Of a stretch of 64,000 bases of DNA, positions 43,789 to 52,549 are shown piece by piece; the stretch's first letter is position 1; each line of letters opens with the position of its first letter. Source of the stretch: Mesonia sp008017825 (GTDB taxonomy: Bacteria > Bacteroidota > Bacteroidia > Flavobacteriales > Flavobacteriaceae); the NCBI RefSeq assembly GCF_008017825.1, contig NZ_VRLS01000094.1:89237-153236 (forward strand), given 5' to 3'. The notes under the pieces are model-generated. The model was not told the origin of the DNA. It searched no databases and saw only the letters and a list, made by a program, of their open reading frames with translations. Position numbers and translations under genes: made by a program.

Positions 43789-45330
43789 TTATAAAGGAAT
43801 GTTGCCATGCTTACGATTAGGTCTTAACACTTCTTTATTTTCAAGCATGCTAAACGCTTTTAGAAGTTTTCTTCTCGTATCTCTAGGCATAATCACTTCA
43901 TCAATAAAGCCTCGCTTTGCTGCTTCAAATGGATTGGCGAATAACTCAGCATATTCTGCTTCTTTCTCGGCTAATTTCTGTTCAGAATCGTCGGCTTCTT
44001 TAATTTCTTTTCTAAAAATTATTTCACTAGCTCCTTTTGCTCCCATAACTGCAATCTCTGCAGTTGGCCAAGCAAAGTTTAGATCGGCTCCAATATGCTT
44101 TGAATTCATTACATCGTAAGCTCCACCGTATGCTTTACGTGTAATTACTGTTACTTTTGGCACTGTAGCTTCACTTAAAGCGTATAAAAGTTTAGCTCCG
44201 TGAAGGATAATTCCGTTCCATTCTTGATCGGTTCCTGGCAAGAAACCTGGCACATCTACTAAGACTAATAATGGAATATTAAAACAATCACAATAACGAG
44301 TAAACCTAGCTGCTTTTTTTGAAGAATCTACATCTAAAACTCCTGCTAAACTCATAGGCTGATTGGCCACTACTCCAATACTTCTTCCGCCTAAGCGAGC
44401 AAAACCCACGATTATATTTTCTGCATAATCTTTATGAATCTCATAGAAAGAATCTTCATCAATAATACCACCAATAACCTCGTGCATATCATAAGGTTTA
44501 TTAGAACTATCTGGGATTAAGGTATCTAATTTCTCTCTAACTTCATCCCCCAATTCATAGGGAAGTTTAGCTGGCTTCTCCTTATTGCTTTGAGGCATAT
44601 AACTTATTAGCTTTTTGATATCTTCTAAACAAGCAATATCATTAAAAGAGGTAATATGAGTAACACCAGATTTAGTAGAATGCGTACTTGCACCTCCTAA
44701 CTCTTCTGAAGTAACTTCTTCATTGGTAACTGTTTTTACAACATTAGGCCCCGTTACAAACATATAACTTGTATCTTGAACCATTAGTGTAAAATCTGTC
44801 ATAGCGGGAGAATATACGGCTCCACCTGCACAAGGTCCCATAATAGCGGAAATTTGAGGAATGACACCAGAAGCTTTTACATTGCGATGAAAAATATCGG
44901 CATAACCACCTAAAGAGCGTACCCCTTCTTGAATACGTGCACCTCCAGAATCGTTTAAACCTATCATAGGAGCGCCAACTTTTACAGCTAGATCCATAAC
45001 TTTACATATCTTTTCTGCGTGAGTTTCAGATAAAGCTCCTCCAAAGACGGTGAAATCTTGTGCAAAGATATAAACCAACTTTCCGTGTATAGTTCCGTAA
45101 CCTGTGATAACTCCATCGCCATAATATTGTTGCTTTTCCATACCAAAATCGGTAGTACGGTGCGTAACCAAAATACCGATTTCTTCAAAAGAACCTTCAT
45201 CCAATAAGTATTCTACACGTTCTCTAGCGGTGAGTTTTTTCTTTTCATGTTGCTTTGCAATACGCTTCTCCCCTCCACCTAAATGCGCTAGAGCAATTTT
45301 TTCGTTTAATTTTTCTATATTTTGACTCAT
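43789..45330 (-). CDS. acyl-CoA carboxylase carboxyltransferase (beta) subunit
   Basis: A 513-residue crotonase-fold carboxyltransferase of the propionyl-CoA carboxylase beta type. Landmarks are KKLTARERVEYLLDEGSFEE, IMGPCAGGAVYSPAMTDF (oxyanion hole), TNEEVTSEELGGASTH and, in the second half, VDVPGFLPGTDQEWNG and RKAYGGAYDVMNSKH. It transfers CO2 from carboxybiotin to an acyl-CoA. The choice between acetyl-, propionyl- and methylcrotonyl-CoA cannot be settled by eye. It is the last gene of the three-gene carboxylase operon, 27 bases after the biotin carboxylase gene. Confidence 0.92.
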   Translation of the reverse strand: MSQNIEKLNEKIALAHLGGGEKRIAKQHEKKKLTARERVEYLLDEGSFEEIGILVTHRTTDFGMEKQQYYGDGVITGYGTIHGKLVYIFAQDFTVFGGALSETHAEKICKVMDLAVKVGAPMIGLNDSGGARIQEGVRSLGGYADIFHRNVKASGVIPQISAIMGPCAGGAVYSPAMTDFTLMVQDTSYMFVTGPNVVKTVTNEEVTSEELGGASTHSTKSGVTHITSFNDIACLEDIKKLISYMPQSNKEKPAKLPYELGDEVREKLDTLIPDSSNKPYDMHEVIGGIIDEDSFYEIHKDYAENIIVGFARLGGRSIGVVANQPMSLAGVLDVDSSKKAARFTRYCDCFNIPLLVLVDVPGFLPGTDQEWNGIILHGAKLLYALSEATVPKVTVITRKAYGGAYDVMNSKHIGADLNFAWPTAEIAVMGAKGASEIIFRKEIKEADDSEQKLAEKEAEYAELFANPFEAAKRGFIDEVIMPRDTRRKLLKAFSMLENKEVLRPNRKHGNIPL

Positions 45331-45357
45331 ACTTTTGTATTCTCTTTTCGACTGAAT

Positions 45358-46803
45358 TTATGCGTTGGGTAATCTAACTTGCTTTTCGTCTTTTAAATAT
45401 TGCTTTAAAGCGATAAGCGCAGCTAATTGAGCTTCTTCTTTAGTTTGTTCTTCTAATTTTTCTGGTGCGTAATAATTTTTGACAAAGTGAGTATCAAAAT
45501 CACCCGTTCTAAAAGCTTCATGTTCCATCACAAATTTTCCAAAAGGCAAAGTAGTCATTACTCCTTCTACTTCATAATTTGCAATGGCTTCGATCATTAA
45601 TTGTATAGCTTCTTCTCTAGTATTTCCATAAGTGATAAGCTTAGCTAGCATGGGATCGTAATAGATAGGGACTTCCATTCCCTCTTCAAACCCATTATCA
45701 ACTCTTATATTTTCTCCTTTCGGAAGTCTATATCTTTCTAAAGTACCTACACTTGGTAAGAAATTATCCAATGGGTTTTCTGCATAAACTCTCAGTTCTA
45801 CAGCATGGCCGTTAATATTAATATCTTTTTGCTGAAATGATAAAGTTTCTCCTCTAGCTACACGAATTTGTTGTTCAACAAGGTCGATTCCTGTCACTAA
45901 TTCAGTAACTGGATGTTCTACTTGTAAACGTGTATTCATCTCTAAAAAGTAAAAATTCTTTTGCTCATCTAACAAGAACTCTACGGTTCCTGCTCCCACA
46001 TAATCACAAGCTTTTGCCACTTTTACTGCAGCTTCTCCCATTTTTTCTCGAATTGATGGAGTTAATACCACAGATGGAGCTTCTTCTACCACTTTTTGGT
46101 GACGACGTTGTACACTACATTCTCTTTCTACTAAGTGGATTACGTTACCGTAGGTATCGGCTAAAACTTGAATTTCTATATGACGAGGAGAACCTACATA
46201 TTTTTCGATAAATACAGAACCATCACCAAAAGCAGATTCTGCTTCACTAATCGCTCTTTTCATCTGGTCCTCGAGTTCGGTCTCTTGCTCCACCACTCGC
46301 ATCCCTTTTCCTCCGCCTCCTGCTGAAGCTTTAATAAGGATAGGGAAACCAATTTCTTTAGCAATTTCTTTCGCTTTATTAGGGTCGGTAATGGCTTCAT
46401 CAATACCTGGAACCATAGGAATATCATAAGCTTTTACAGCATCTTTTGCTGCTAGCTTACTTCCCATTACTTTAATAGCTTTAGATTTAGGACCAATGAA
46501 GATAATGTTGTTATTTTCCACTTCTTCTGCAAAGGCTGCATTTTCACTTAGAAACCCATAACCAGGATGAATCGCATCTACGCTTAATTCTTTTGCTACA
46601 TTTATTATGGTATCAGTTTTTAAGTAAGATTCATTGGATGGAGCAGGCCCTATGCACACGGCTTCATCTGCAAATTTTACGTGGGGTGAATTTCTATCGG
46701 CTTCAGAGAAAACTGCTACTGTTTTTATTCCCATTTTTTGGGCTGTCTGCATTACTCTTATAGCAATTTCACCTCTATTGGCTACTAATATTTTTTTAAT
46801 CAT
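45358..46803 (-). CDS. accC: biotin carboxylase subunit of acyl-CoA carboxylase
   Basis: A 481-residue ATP-grasp enzyme. The N-terminal pre-ATP-grasp fold begins MIKKILVANRGEIAIRVM, the glycine-rich loop ASAGGGGKGMR closes on ATP, ERECSVQRRHQKVVEEAPS follows, and EMNTRLQVEHPVTE contains metal and bicarbonate contacts. It carboxylates the biotin on the carrier encoded 50 bases upstream. It is about 30 residues longer than E. coli AccC, mainly at the C-terminus. Cytoplasmic. Confidence 0.94.
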   Translation of the reverse strand: MIKKILVANRGEIAIRVMQTAQKMGIKTVAVFSEADRNSPHVKFADEAVCIGPAPSNESYLKTDTIINVAKELSVDAIHPGYGFLSENAAFAEEVENNNIIFIGPKSKAIKVMGSKLAAKDAVKAYDIPMVPGIDEAITDPNKAKEIAKEIGFPILIKASAGGGGKGMRVVEQETELEDQMKRAISEAESAFGDGSVFIEKYVGSPRHIEIQVLADTYGNVIHLVERECSVQRRHQKVVEEAPSVVLTPSIREKMGEAAVKVAKACDYVGAGTVEFLLDEQKNFYFLEMNTRLQVEHPVTELVTGIDLVEQQIRVARGETLSFQQKDININGHAVELRVYAENPLDNFLPSVGTLERYRLPKGENIRVDNGFEEGMEVPIYYDPMLAKLITYGNTREEAIQLMIEAIANYEVEGVMTTLPFGKFVMEHEAFRTGDFDTHFVKNYYAPEKLEEQTKEEAQLAALIALKQYLKDEKQVRLPNA

Positions 46804-46853
46804 CTTGTTCTTAAATTTCGTTTATTTCCGCGAAAGCGATTGGCTTTGCAAAA

Positions 46854-47339
46854 TTATTCCATTTCAATAAGTAATTGATTTTTTTCTACGGTCTCTCCAT
46901 TGGTGATAGAAATAGATTTTACCACTCCGTCTCTTGGCGCAGTTAAGGTATTTTCCATCTTCATCGCTTCTAAAACCAACAAATAATCTCCTTCTTTTAC
47001 CTCATCACCCTCTTTTACATTTACTTCTAAGATAAGGCCTGGCATAGGAGCTTTGATATCATTTACCATCTGTGCATTACCAAGTGACAGTCCCATTTCT
47101 TCGATTAACAAATCAAGTTCTGTTGCTATGTCAATTTGATAAGTATTGCCATTAATTTTTACAGTGTAATGGCGCTTTAAAAAGTCTTTATCAATAATTT
47201 CTGTTTTAAAGGATCGATGATTTTTTAAAACATGATATTTATTTTCGGAAATTTCTTGTACATCAAGATTTTGAATGTCATCTAAGGTGAAGTTTAGTTC
47301 AATATCTTCGTTTACGTTTACACGATAATTTTTATCCAT
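46854..47339 (-). CDS. biotin carboxyl carrier protein of acyl-CoA carboxylase
   Basis: A 161-residue protein. The C-terminal 75 residues are a biotinyl/lipoyl domain with the biotin site EAMKMEN (biotinyl Lys127) after IKAPMPGLILEVNVKEGDEV. The N-terminal 85 residues (RHYTVKINGNTYQIDIATELD) are the extension seen in propionyl-CoA-carboxylase-type carriers rather than AccB. First gene of the operon carrier, biotin carboxylase, carboxyltransferase. Confidence 0.93.
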   Translation of the reverse strand: MDKNYRVNVNEDIELNFTLDDIQNLDVQEISENKYHVLKNHRSFKTEIIDKDFLKRHYTVKINGNTYQIDIATELDLLIEEMGLSLGNAQMVNDIKAPMPGLILEVNVKEGDEVKEGDYLLVLEAMKMENTLTAPRDGVVKSISITNGETVEKNQLLIEME

Positions 47340-47503
47340 AGTAATAGTTGATCTATAATAATGATTGCTGGGTAAATATATAAAAAATGAAAGTTTTTGA
47401 GTTGCTTGACTTTATTTTAATTGATTAGAAGGCATGTTTTGAACATTAACATCTTCATACTTCAATTTATCGTAACTTTAGCAAAACTTGAAAAACCCTA
47501 AAA

Positions 47504-47878
47504 ATGACTTTAAAAAACACAAAATTATTTTCGTTTGTTATTCTAATAGCATTAGGTACGCTTACACTTTCTTGTAAAGACGATAAGGCTAATCCTGAAG
47601 AAATACAACCAGAACAAAAAAAGGAAGCTGCATCACAAAAAGATAATACAACACTTGAAAACGACGCTCCTAACCCACCTCATGGTGAAACTGGTCACAG
47701 ATGCGATATTCCTGTTGGAGCTCCTTTAAACAGCAAACCTGCAAATCAACAACAACAGATTCAAGTAAATGGAAATCCTGTCCAGCAACAGGCTAGAAAA
47801 ACAGAAAATACCAATCCTCCCCACGGAGAGCCAGGTCACGAATGTGGCATTCCAGTTGGGGCCCCTTTAAATAAATAA
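47504..47878 (+). CDS. small lipoprotein with two NPPHG-GH-C-IPVGAPLN repeats
   Basis: A 124-residue lipoprotein (LSC, lipidated Cys24) with a low-complexity E/Q/K linker and two copies of a 20-residue module at residues 57-76 and 104-123. Each has the invariant pattern NPPHGExGHxC then IPVGAPLN. Seventeen of 20 residues agree, while 11 of those 17 codons differ at the third base, so protein-level selection has kept the modules alike. The two His and one Cys per module suggest metal or haem binding, but that is a guess. Similar motifs occur in small Bacteroidota proteins of unknown function. Single gene with a clear terminator. Confidence 0.82.
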   Translation: MTLKNTKLFSFVILIALGTLTLSCKDDKANPEEIQPEQKKEAASQKDNTTLENDAPNPPHGETGHRCDIPVGAPLNSKPANQQQQIQVNGNPVQQQARKTENTNPPHGEPGHECGIPVGAPLNK

Positions 47879-47901
47879 AAAAATAATTAATTTTAGATAA
47901 A

Positions 47902-47930
47902 CAAAAAGCCCAGAATTTCTGGGCTTTTTG
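47902..47930. terminator. bidirectional terminator
   Basis: Arms CAAAAAGCCCAGAA and TTCTGGGCTTTTTG, 24 bases past the lipoprotein stop and before the convergent transporter gene. Confidence 0.85.
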
Positions 47931-47948
47931 TGTTAGAGTACTCAATAT

Positions 47949-48362
47949 TTAATGAGGTAATTTTCCTTTTAACAAACCATATAAAAAAGTTCCTATAATT
48001 GCTCCTAAAAGAATTAGGAAAATTGAGACGAAACCTGCTCCTACTAAAGTGTACATAGGTCCCGGACAAGCACCTACCAATCCCCATCCTAAACCAAAAA
48101 TAATACCGCCAAATAGATAGCGTTTTACACCTTTATCTTTAGGAGTTAATGAAAGATTAGTTCCGTCTAAAGCTTTTACCTTTTTCTTTTTAAGCCACTG
48201 CACTCCTATCATACCTATAATGACTGCAGAACCCATAATACCGTACATGTGAAATGATCCAAATTGAAACATCTCATAAATTCTAAACCAAGAAGCTGCT
48301 TCAGATTTGTACATAACAATCCCGAAAATAATTCCGATAAGTAAGTAAACTAATGTTTTCAT
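47949..48362 (-). CDS. YeeE/YedE-type sulfur transporter, second half-protein (DUF6691-like, PmpB-like)
   Basis: A 137-residue inner-membrane protein with four hydrophobic segments. It contains the YeeE/YedE core motif in the form GLGWGLVGACPGPMYTLVGAG, where the Cys is the expected relay site for thiosulfate or a related sulfur anion. It forms a split transporter with the 183-residue half encoded one base upstream. Such PmpA/PmpB pairs sit with persulfide dioxygenase genes in several bacteria. Last gene of the minus-strand sulfur operon starting near 51194. Confidence 0.85.
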   Translation of the reverse strand: MKTLVYLLIGIIFGIVMYKSEAASWFRIYEMFQFGSFHMYGIMGSAVIIGMIGVQWLKKKKVKALDGTNLSLTPKDKGVKRYLFGGIIFGLGWGLVGACPGPMYTLVGAGFVSIFLILLGAIIGTFLYGLLKGKLPH

Positions 48363-48363
48363 A

Positions 48364-48915
48364 TTAAAAAATTAAGGGGTAAAATAAATGTACCATAATT
48401 AAGCCACCTATAAAGAAGCCTACAATGGCTATTAGAGATGGTAACTGAAGATTGCTTAAACCGGAAATACCGTGTCCTGAGGTACAACCGCCTGCGTATC
48501 GAGCCCCAAATCCTACTAATATTCCGCCAAGAATAAGAATGCTTATTGTTTTAAGGTTTAAACTCTCAAGTGCAAAAATCTCTGTGGGCATGTAGGTTTG
48601 GTCTGCTGAGAAAATTCCGTAAGCTTCCAACTGAGGAATTAAAGCATCATTAATATCGACCACATTAGTCGATAAAAAATTATAAGATAAGTAACCTCCA
48701 ATAGCTGCTCCAAACATCACAACCAAATTCCATCGTTGTGCTTTCCAGTCCCAATTGAAAAAGTCACTCCACTTTTCTGCTCCTCCTATAGAACACATAG
48801 TTCTTAGGTTGGATGACATTCCAAACTGTTTTCCTATAATTAAAAGTAATAGCATAATAAAGGCAATAGCGGGTCCTCCCACATACCAAGGCCAGGGCTC
48901 ATATATCCAATTCAT
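48364..48915 (-). CDS. YeeE/YedE-type sulfur transporter, first half-protein (PmpA-like)
   Basis: A 183-residue inner-membrane protein with about five hydrophobic segments. The motif GFGARYAGGCTSGHGISGLS near residue 145 is the YeeE/YedE signature with the sulfur-relay cysteine, and a second cysteine lies in RTMCSIGGAEKW. It should pair with the 137-residue protein whose gene follows after one base. Inferred role: uptake of thiosulfate or another reduced sulfur compound. It starts 29 bases after the stop of the persulfide dioxygenase-like gene. Confidence 0.87.
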   Translation of the reverse strand: MNWIYEPWPWYVGGPAIAFIMLLLLIIGKQFGMSSNLRTMCSIGGAEKWSDFFNWDWKAQRWNLVVMFGAAIGGYLSYNFLSTNVVDINDALIPQLEAYGIFSADQTYMPTEIFALESLNLKTISILILGGILVGFGARYAGGCTSGHGISGLSNLQLPSLIAIVGFFIGGLIMVHLFYPLIF

Positions 48916-48944
48916 ATTATATTTGTTTTAAATAAGGTTAAGCA

Positions 48945-50282
48945 TTATAAAAACGCTTTAATATCATTACTCAAGTCTAATACTTCTACCTGAGGTAATT
49001 TCAACTCTAAAATGCTACTTCCTGCAGCACTTCTATATCCTGCGGCACAATGCACAACTACAGGTTTATCTGTAGGTACTTCTTGAGCTCTTTCTCTTAA
49101 TTCATGTAATGGGATGTTAATTGAACTTTCAAAAGGCTTATTGTCCTCAACCTCGGGTTGGTTTCTTATATCGACGATGGTATAATTAGCCTCGTTTTCT
49201 TTTAATTCTTCCCCAGATATTGTGGAAGAGGTTTTTAATAACCTATGCTCTAAAGTAAGAATTCCTCGGAGTTGTCTTTCGTATCCTATTTTAGCAATTC
49301 TTCCCAAATATTTATCGAAGTTTTTTACAGAATCTACCACTAAATAAAAAGGTTCTTCTGGCCTTACAATAGCTCCCAACCAAGTTTCTAGTTTCTGTGC
49401 ATCTCGTATAGCTTCAATGTTAATACTATTTGGTAAATGTCCCGCTTTAAACTCATCAATAGCACGAGTATCAACTACAATAATTTGATTGACTACTTGA
49501 GAACGATTGACTAATCTCGGGGCTTCTCCAATACTTCTTTCAAAATTGACTGCTCCCGCTTTATTAGTATCTACATCAAACCCAAAGTAATGCGGTATCA
49601 TAGGTTGATCTTTCAAAATTTCATTGACAAAATCTTCTTCTGTTTGTTCTTGAAAAGCCCAATTACTCATGCGTTCTTGTCCTAATGTTGAAGAAGAAGC
49701 GTCGCTCATGTTTTTTCCGCAAAGTGAACCTGCTCCGTGGGCTGGATAAATTACCGTTTCGTTTGGTAAATGATTAAATTTATTGTTTATCGTGTGGTAC
49801 ATAGATTTCGCCAGCTCTTCTCGTTTAGCCTGCATATTTCCTGCTTTCTCTCTTAAATCTGGTCTTCCTACATTTCCTATGAAAATAGTATCTCCCGTAA
49901 AAAGCATTTTTTCTTTATCATCATCTGCTAAAATACAAATGCTATCTGGTGAATGTCCTGGAGAGTTGATTGCAGATAATTGTACGTTCCCTAAAGAAAT
50001 ATTATCTCCGTCATCAAAAGTAGTATGAGGATATTCTGCTCCTAGCAGTTTACTAGCATAAATAGTTGCTCCTGTTTCTCTATGGATCTGTAAGTGACTA
50101 CTTATAAAGTCTGCATGAGGATGCGTTTCTATAACTGCCACAATTTTTGCGTCTTCCTCTTCCGCGTAAGCGTAATATTGCTGAGGATTTCTAGACGGAT
50201 CTATAATTGCCATATGGTCTTCTGAAACTATTGCGTATGAGTAATGCGCTAATGCTCTATCGTTAAATTGCTTTACTTTCAT
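48945..50282 (-). CDS. persulfide-dioxygenase-like MBL-fold protein with two rhodanese domains
   Basis: A 445-residue protein. Residues 1-250 are an ETHE1/Blh-like metallo-beta-lactamase domain with His54, His56, Asp58 and His63 (THPHADFISSH), SPGHSPDS and FTGDTIFIGNVGRPDL; the single-iron persulfide dioxygenases share this pattern. The first rhodanese domain (about 265-345) lacks the active cysteine. The second ends with VVHCAAGYRSAAG and has a normal active loop at Cys412. Likely reaction: oxidation of glutathione or other low-molecular-weight persulfide to sulfite, with rhodanese transfer to thiosulfate. Third from the 3' end of the minus-strand sulfur operon. Confidence 0.9.
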   Translation of the reverse strand: MKVKQFNDRALAHYSYAIVSEDHMAIIDPSRNPQQYYAYAEEEDAKIVAVIETHPHADFISSHLQIHRETGATIYASKLLGAEYPHTTFDDGDNISLGNVQLSAINSPGHSPDSICILADDDKEKMLFTGDTIFIGNVGRPDLREKAGNMQAKREELAKSMYHTINNKFNHLPNETVIYPAHGAGSLCGKNMSDASSSTLGQERMSNWAFQEQTEEDFVNEILKDQPMIPHYFGFDVDTNKAGAVNFERSIGEAPRLVNRSQVVNQIIVVDTRAIDEFKAGHLPNSINIEAIRDAQKLETWLGAIVRPEEPFYLVVDSVKNFDKYLGRIAKIGYERQLRGILTLEHRLLKTSSTISGEELKENEANYTIVDIRNQPEVEDNKPFESSINIPLHELRERAQEVPTDKPVVVHCAAGYRSAAGSSILELKLPQVEVLDLSNDIKAFL

Positions 50283-50294
50283 TGTATAAGATTT

Positions 50295-51194
50295 TTATTT
50301 CTGTGTTGTTTTTTGTGTTTTTTTAAATGGGTACGCTAATTGTTCTTGAAAACTTTTAGGAAAATTTTCGTCGCCGTGAAAGCCAAGTTCTATATTTTTT
50401 CCATTTTTAGGAATATATGCTGTACCAAATATATAATCCCATATACTTAAACTCAATCCGTAGTTCATACCGTAAGGATGCTCTTTAGGTAATTCTTTTG
50501 AGTGATGCCAAATGTGCATTTTTGGATTGTTTAAAATATATCCCAACCAACCATAGCTCCAGCCTAAATTAGCATGATTTAAATGACCTATAAATACCGA
50601 AAACATATGAACTACAAAAAATTGTTCTATTCCAAAACCGATCATAGCTAGTGGAATATATTGTACTGTTTTATAAACAATAGTTTCCATAAAATGGAAG
50701 CGAAATTGTGCGGCAAACCCCATTTCTTTGACGCTATGGTGCACTTTATGAAATTTCCACAACCAAGGTTTTTTATGCAGTTGGCGATGAACATTCCATT
50801 GTATAAAATCGGCTATAAAGAACATAATAAGCAATTGTGCCCAAACTGCAAAATCTTTTACCTCTATGGCTACAATATTTTTAATTCCGAAAAGGCCTAA
50901 AAAGTCATTGAATAATTCTACTCCTACATTAGAGAGTGCATTATAACCCACTAAAGAAAAAAGGAAAAAATTAAATATGATATAGAAACTGTCTAACCAA
51001 AACCCCTTTCTAAATATAGCTTGATTTTTTCGCCAAGGAATAAAAATTTCTAGCAGCCATACCAGTAAGGATAAACCTACTAACCAATAAAAATAATTAG
51101 TCCACGACGGATTGGCAATTTCACTAACCAAATAGTTAAAATACCCCGAAAAGGACTCTTCAATTATTTTTAAATATTTCTCTAGCATTATCAT
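50295..51194 (-). CDS. sterol desaturase/fatty acid hydroxylase family protein
   Basis: A membrane di-iron protein of about 299 residues with four or more hydrophobic segments. The eight-histidine pattern is visible: HRQLH, HKVHH, HLNH and HIWHH. Such enzymes hydroxylate or desaturate lipids. It leads the operon into the persulfide dioxygenase-like gene (12-base gap). I start at the ATG at 51194 (one at 51188 is equally possible). A GTG at 51218 would lie upstream of the -7 box at 51208-51215 and so outside the transcript. The operator at 51238-51251 controls it, by inference. Confidence 0.87.
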   Translation of the reverse strand: MIMLEKYLKIIEESFSGYFNYLVSEIANPSWTNYFYWLVGLSLLVWLLEIFIPWRKNQAIFRKGFWLDSFYIIFNFFLFSLVGYNALSNVGVELFNDFLGLFGIKNIVAIEVKDFAVWAQLLIMFFIADFIQWNVHRQLHKKPWLWKFHKVHHSVKEMGFAAQFRFHFMETIVYKTVQYIPLAMIGFGIEQFFVVHMFSVFIGHLNHANLGWSYGWLGYILNNPKMHIWHHSKELPKEHPYGMNYGLSLSIWDYIFGTAYIPKNGKNIELGFHGDENFPKSFQEQLAYPFKKTQKTTQK

Positions 51195-51207
51195 ATCGAT
51201 TACAGAA

Positions 51208-51215
51208 CAAAAATA
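51208..51215 (-). promoter_or_regulatory. -7 promoter box of the minus-strand sulfur operon
   Basis: The minus strand reads TATTTTTG (TAnnTTTG), 13 bases before the ATG at 51194. The centre of the dyad at 51238-51251 is 36.5 bp upstream of its last base. Confidence 0.75.
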
Positions 51216-51237
51216 CACAATATCTTTACTTATATAA

Positions 51238-51251
51238 GTAACTCGAGTTAC
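51238..51251. promoter_or_regulatory. GTAAC-N4-GTTAC operator A (perfect palindrome)
   Basis: GTAACTCGAGTTAC is a perfect 14-bp palindrome in the divergent control region. Its form and position (about -41.5 if transcription starts five bases after the -7 box) match a Crp/Fnr-type class II activator site. Confidence 0.75.
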
Positions 51252-51273
51252 ATTGAAGAAATTTTCTTATTAT

Positions 51274-51287
51274 GTGACCTTTGTTAC
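51274..51287. promoter_or_regulatory. GTAAC-N4-GTTAC operator B
   Basis: GTGACCTTTGTTAC has the same half-sites with one change. Its centre is 36 bp from operator A and 36.5 bp upstream of the last base of the plus-strand -7 box at 51310-51317. Confidence 0.7.
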
Positions 51288-51309
51288 TAAAAAGTCTAAT
51301 TCTTATATG

Positions 51310-51317
51310 TTATTTTG
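51310..51317 (+). promoter_or_regulatory. -7 promoter box of the plus-strand sulfur operon
   Basis: TTATTTTG matches TAnnTTTG in five of six fixed positions and ends six bases before the ATG at 51324, which implies a nearly leaderless message. Confidence 0.6.
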
Positions 51318-51323
51318 TGGTTG

Positions 51324-51677
51324 ATGAAGTTGAAAACTTACATAGCGATTATTTTATGCATCATATTTTGCAGCAAATTACTATTGGTAGAAGCTAAAGC
51401 TTTTAGTTTATGGGATAATACAGATGCGATAACATTCACTAACCCATATTGTAAGAAAAAGAATGCCAAATCATCTTCTAAAGAATTAAATTTATCTGCT
51501 AGTAAAGACCACAGCTTACTAGTTTTTAGCTTTACCTGCCAACAAAACTTTCAGTTGACATCTCCATATCAAGAGATATGGTTTCAAGAAAAGCAAATGA
51601 AAGAATATGCTTACCAGCATCCTCAAATTTTAGTTCTTTTTAAAGAATTACAATTACCACCTCCCAAGCTCGTATAA
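51324..51677 (+). CDS. small secreted or membrane-anchored protein of unknown function
   Basis: A 117-residue protein with an N-terminal signal or anchor (residues about 5-22) that may be cleaved after VEA. The mature part has two cysteines (NPYCKKKN and FTCQQN) and no motif I know. The start at 51324 was preferred over an upstream TTG that overlaps the -7 box. It is the first gene of the plus-strand operon with doxX-, dsrE- and soxB-like genes, so a role in reduced-sulfur handling outside the cytoplasm is a reasonable guess. Confidence 0.7.
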   Translation: MKLKTYIAIILCIIFCSKLLLVEAKAFSLWDNTDAITFTNPYCKKKNAKSSSKELNLSASKDHSLLVFSFTCQQNFQLTSPYQEIWFQEKQMKEYAYQHPQILVLFKELQLPPPKLV

Positions 51678-51719
51678 TTTCTTTAGATCTATTAGAAATT
51701 ATTCATTTACATAAAAATT

Positions 51720-52118
51720 ATGGCTGATCAAGTATTGGTGAGTTTGCGCTCCATTCAAGTACTTAGAATTATGCTTAGCGGAATATTTTTAGTAGCAGGT
51801 TTTAATCATCTTATTCATTTAGATAAAACCGTAAATCGTCTTAACACTGCTCGTTTAAAAGATGTAGCTTACTTTTTTGGAGATCCAAAATGGTTGGTTA
51901 TTATTTCTGGAGTAGTAATGCTTTTTGCTGGGTTTAGTTTAATGATGGGTTATAAAACTAAAATTGCTGCTAGTATTCTTTTGCTAATATTAATTCCTAT
52001 TACAATCACAATCCAAATGGGACAAATGTCCACATTAGGTCCGTTGTTTAAAAACCTAGCTATTATGGGCGGACTACTATTTTTCATTACCAACAATATT
52101 CAATATAAACACAAATAA
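51720..52118 (+). CDS. DoxX-family membrane protein
   Basis: A 132-residue inner-membrane protein with four hydrophobic segments and the DoxX core LRIMLSGIFLVAGFNHLIH. The late segment ITIQMGQMSTLGPLFKNLAIMGGLL fits the family. DoxX/DoxD relatives include a thiosulfate:quinone oxidoreductase subunit, so with sulfur neighbours an electron-transfer role is possible but not shown. Two bases separate it from the dsrE-like gene. Confidence 0.85.
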   Translation: MADQVLVSLRSIQVLRIMLSGIFLVAGFNHLIHLDKTVNRLNTARLKDVAYFFGDPKWLVIISGVVMLFAGFSLMMGYKTKIAASILLLILIPITITIQMGQMSTLGPLFKNLAIMGGLLFFITNNIQYKHK

Positions 52119-52120
52119 TC

Positions 52121-52540
52121 ATGAGAACATTTATTATAAGCAGTTTAATATTACTATTAAGTATCACTAATCTTACTGCACAAGAAAAAAGTAATATCAG
52201 TATAAAACAAGATTATATTGTACTTACGCGAAAAATACCTCAATTAAAACCCATTTTAATCACTGCCAAAGAGCTACGAGATGAAGCTCCGCCAGCATTT
52301 GGTCATTATGAAGTAGTAATTTGCGGGAAAACCGTAAAAGATTTAGAAGATCATACTAAAATTCAACCCTTTTTAGATCAAGCTAAACAATTGGGTGTAG
52401 AAATTTTTGCTTGTGGATTTAGTTTAGAAAAGTTTAAAGTAAATCAAAATAAACTACCTGAAGATTTACAAGTTGTAAAAAATGGAATTCTTTACAATTT
52501 TAAAAAACAAAAAGAAGGTTATTTAAGTATTGAACTTTAA
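52121..52540 (+). CDS. secreted DsrE/DsrF-like protein
   Basis: A 139-residue protein with a signal peptide (cut likely after LTAQ, residue 20) and a DsrE-like alpha/beta fold. VVICGKTVKDL is followed by a second conserved cysteine in GVEIFACGFSLEKFKV, at the place of the active cysteine of DsrE-type sulfur carriers. Periplasmic DsrE-like proteins may hold or transfer sulfane sulfur. It lies between doxX-like and soxB-like genes with gaps of two and nine bases. Confidence 0.8.
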   Translation: MRTFIISSLILLLSITNLTAQEKSNISIKQDYIVLTRKIPQLKPILITAKELRDEAPPAFGHYEVVICGKTVKDLEDHTKIQPFLDQAKQLGVEIFACGFSLEKFKVNQNKLPEDLQVVKNGILYNFKKQKEGYLSIEL

Positions 52541-52549
52541 AAAAAAATT

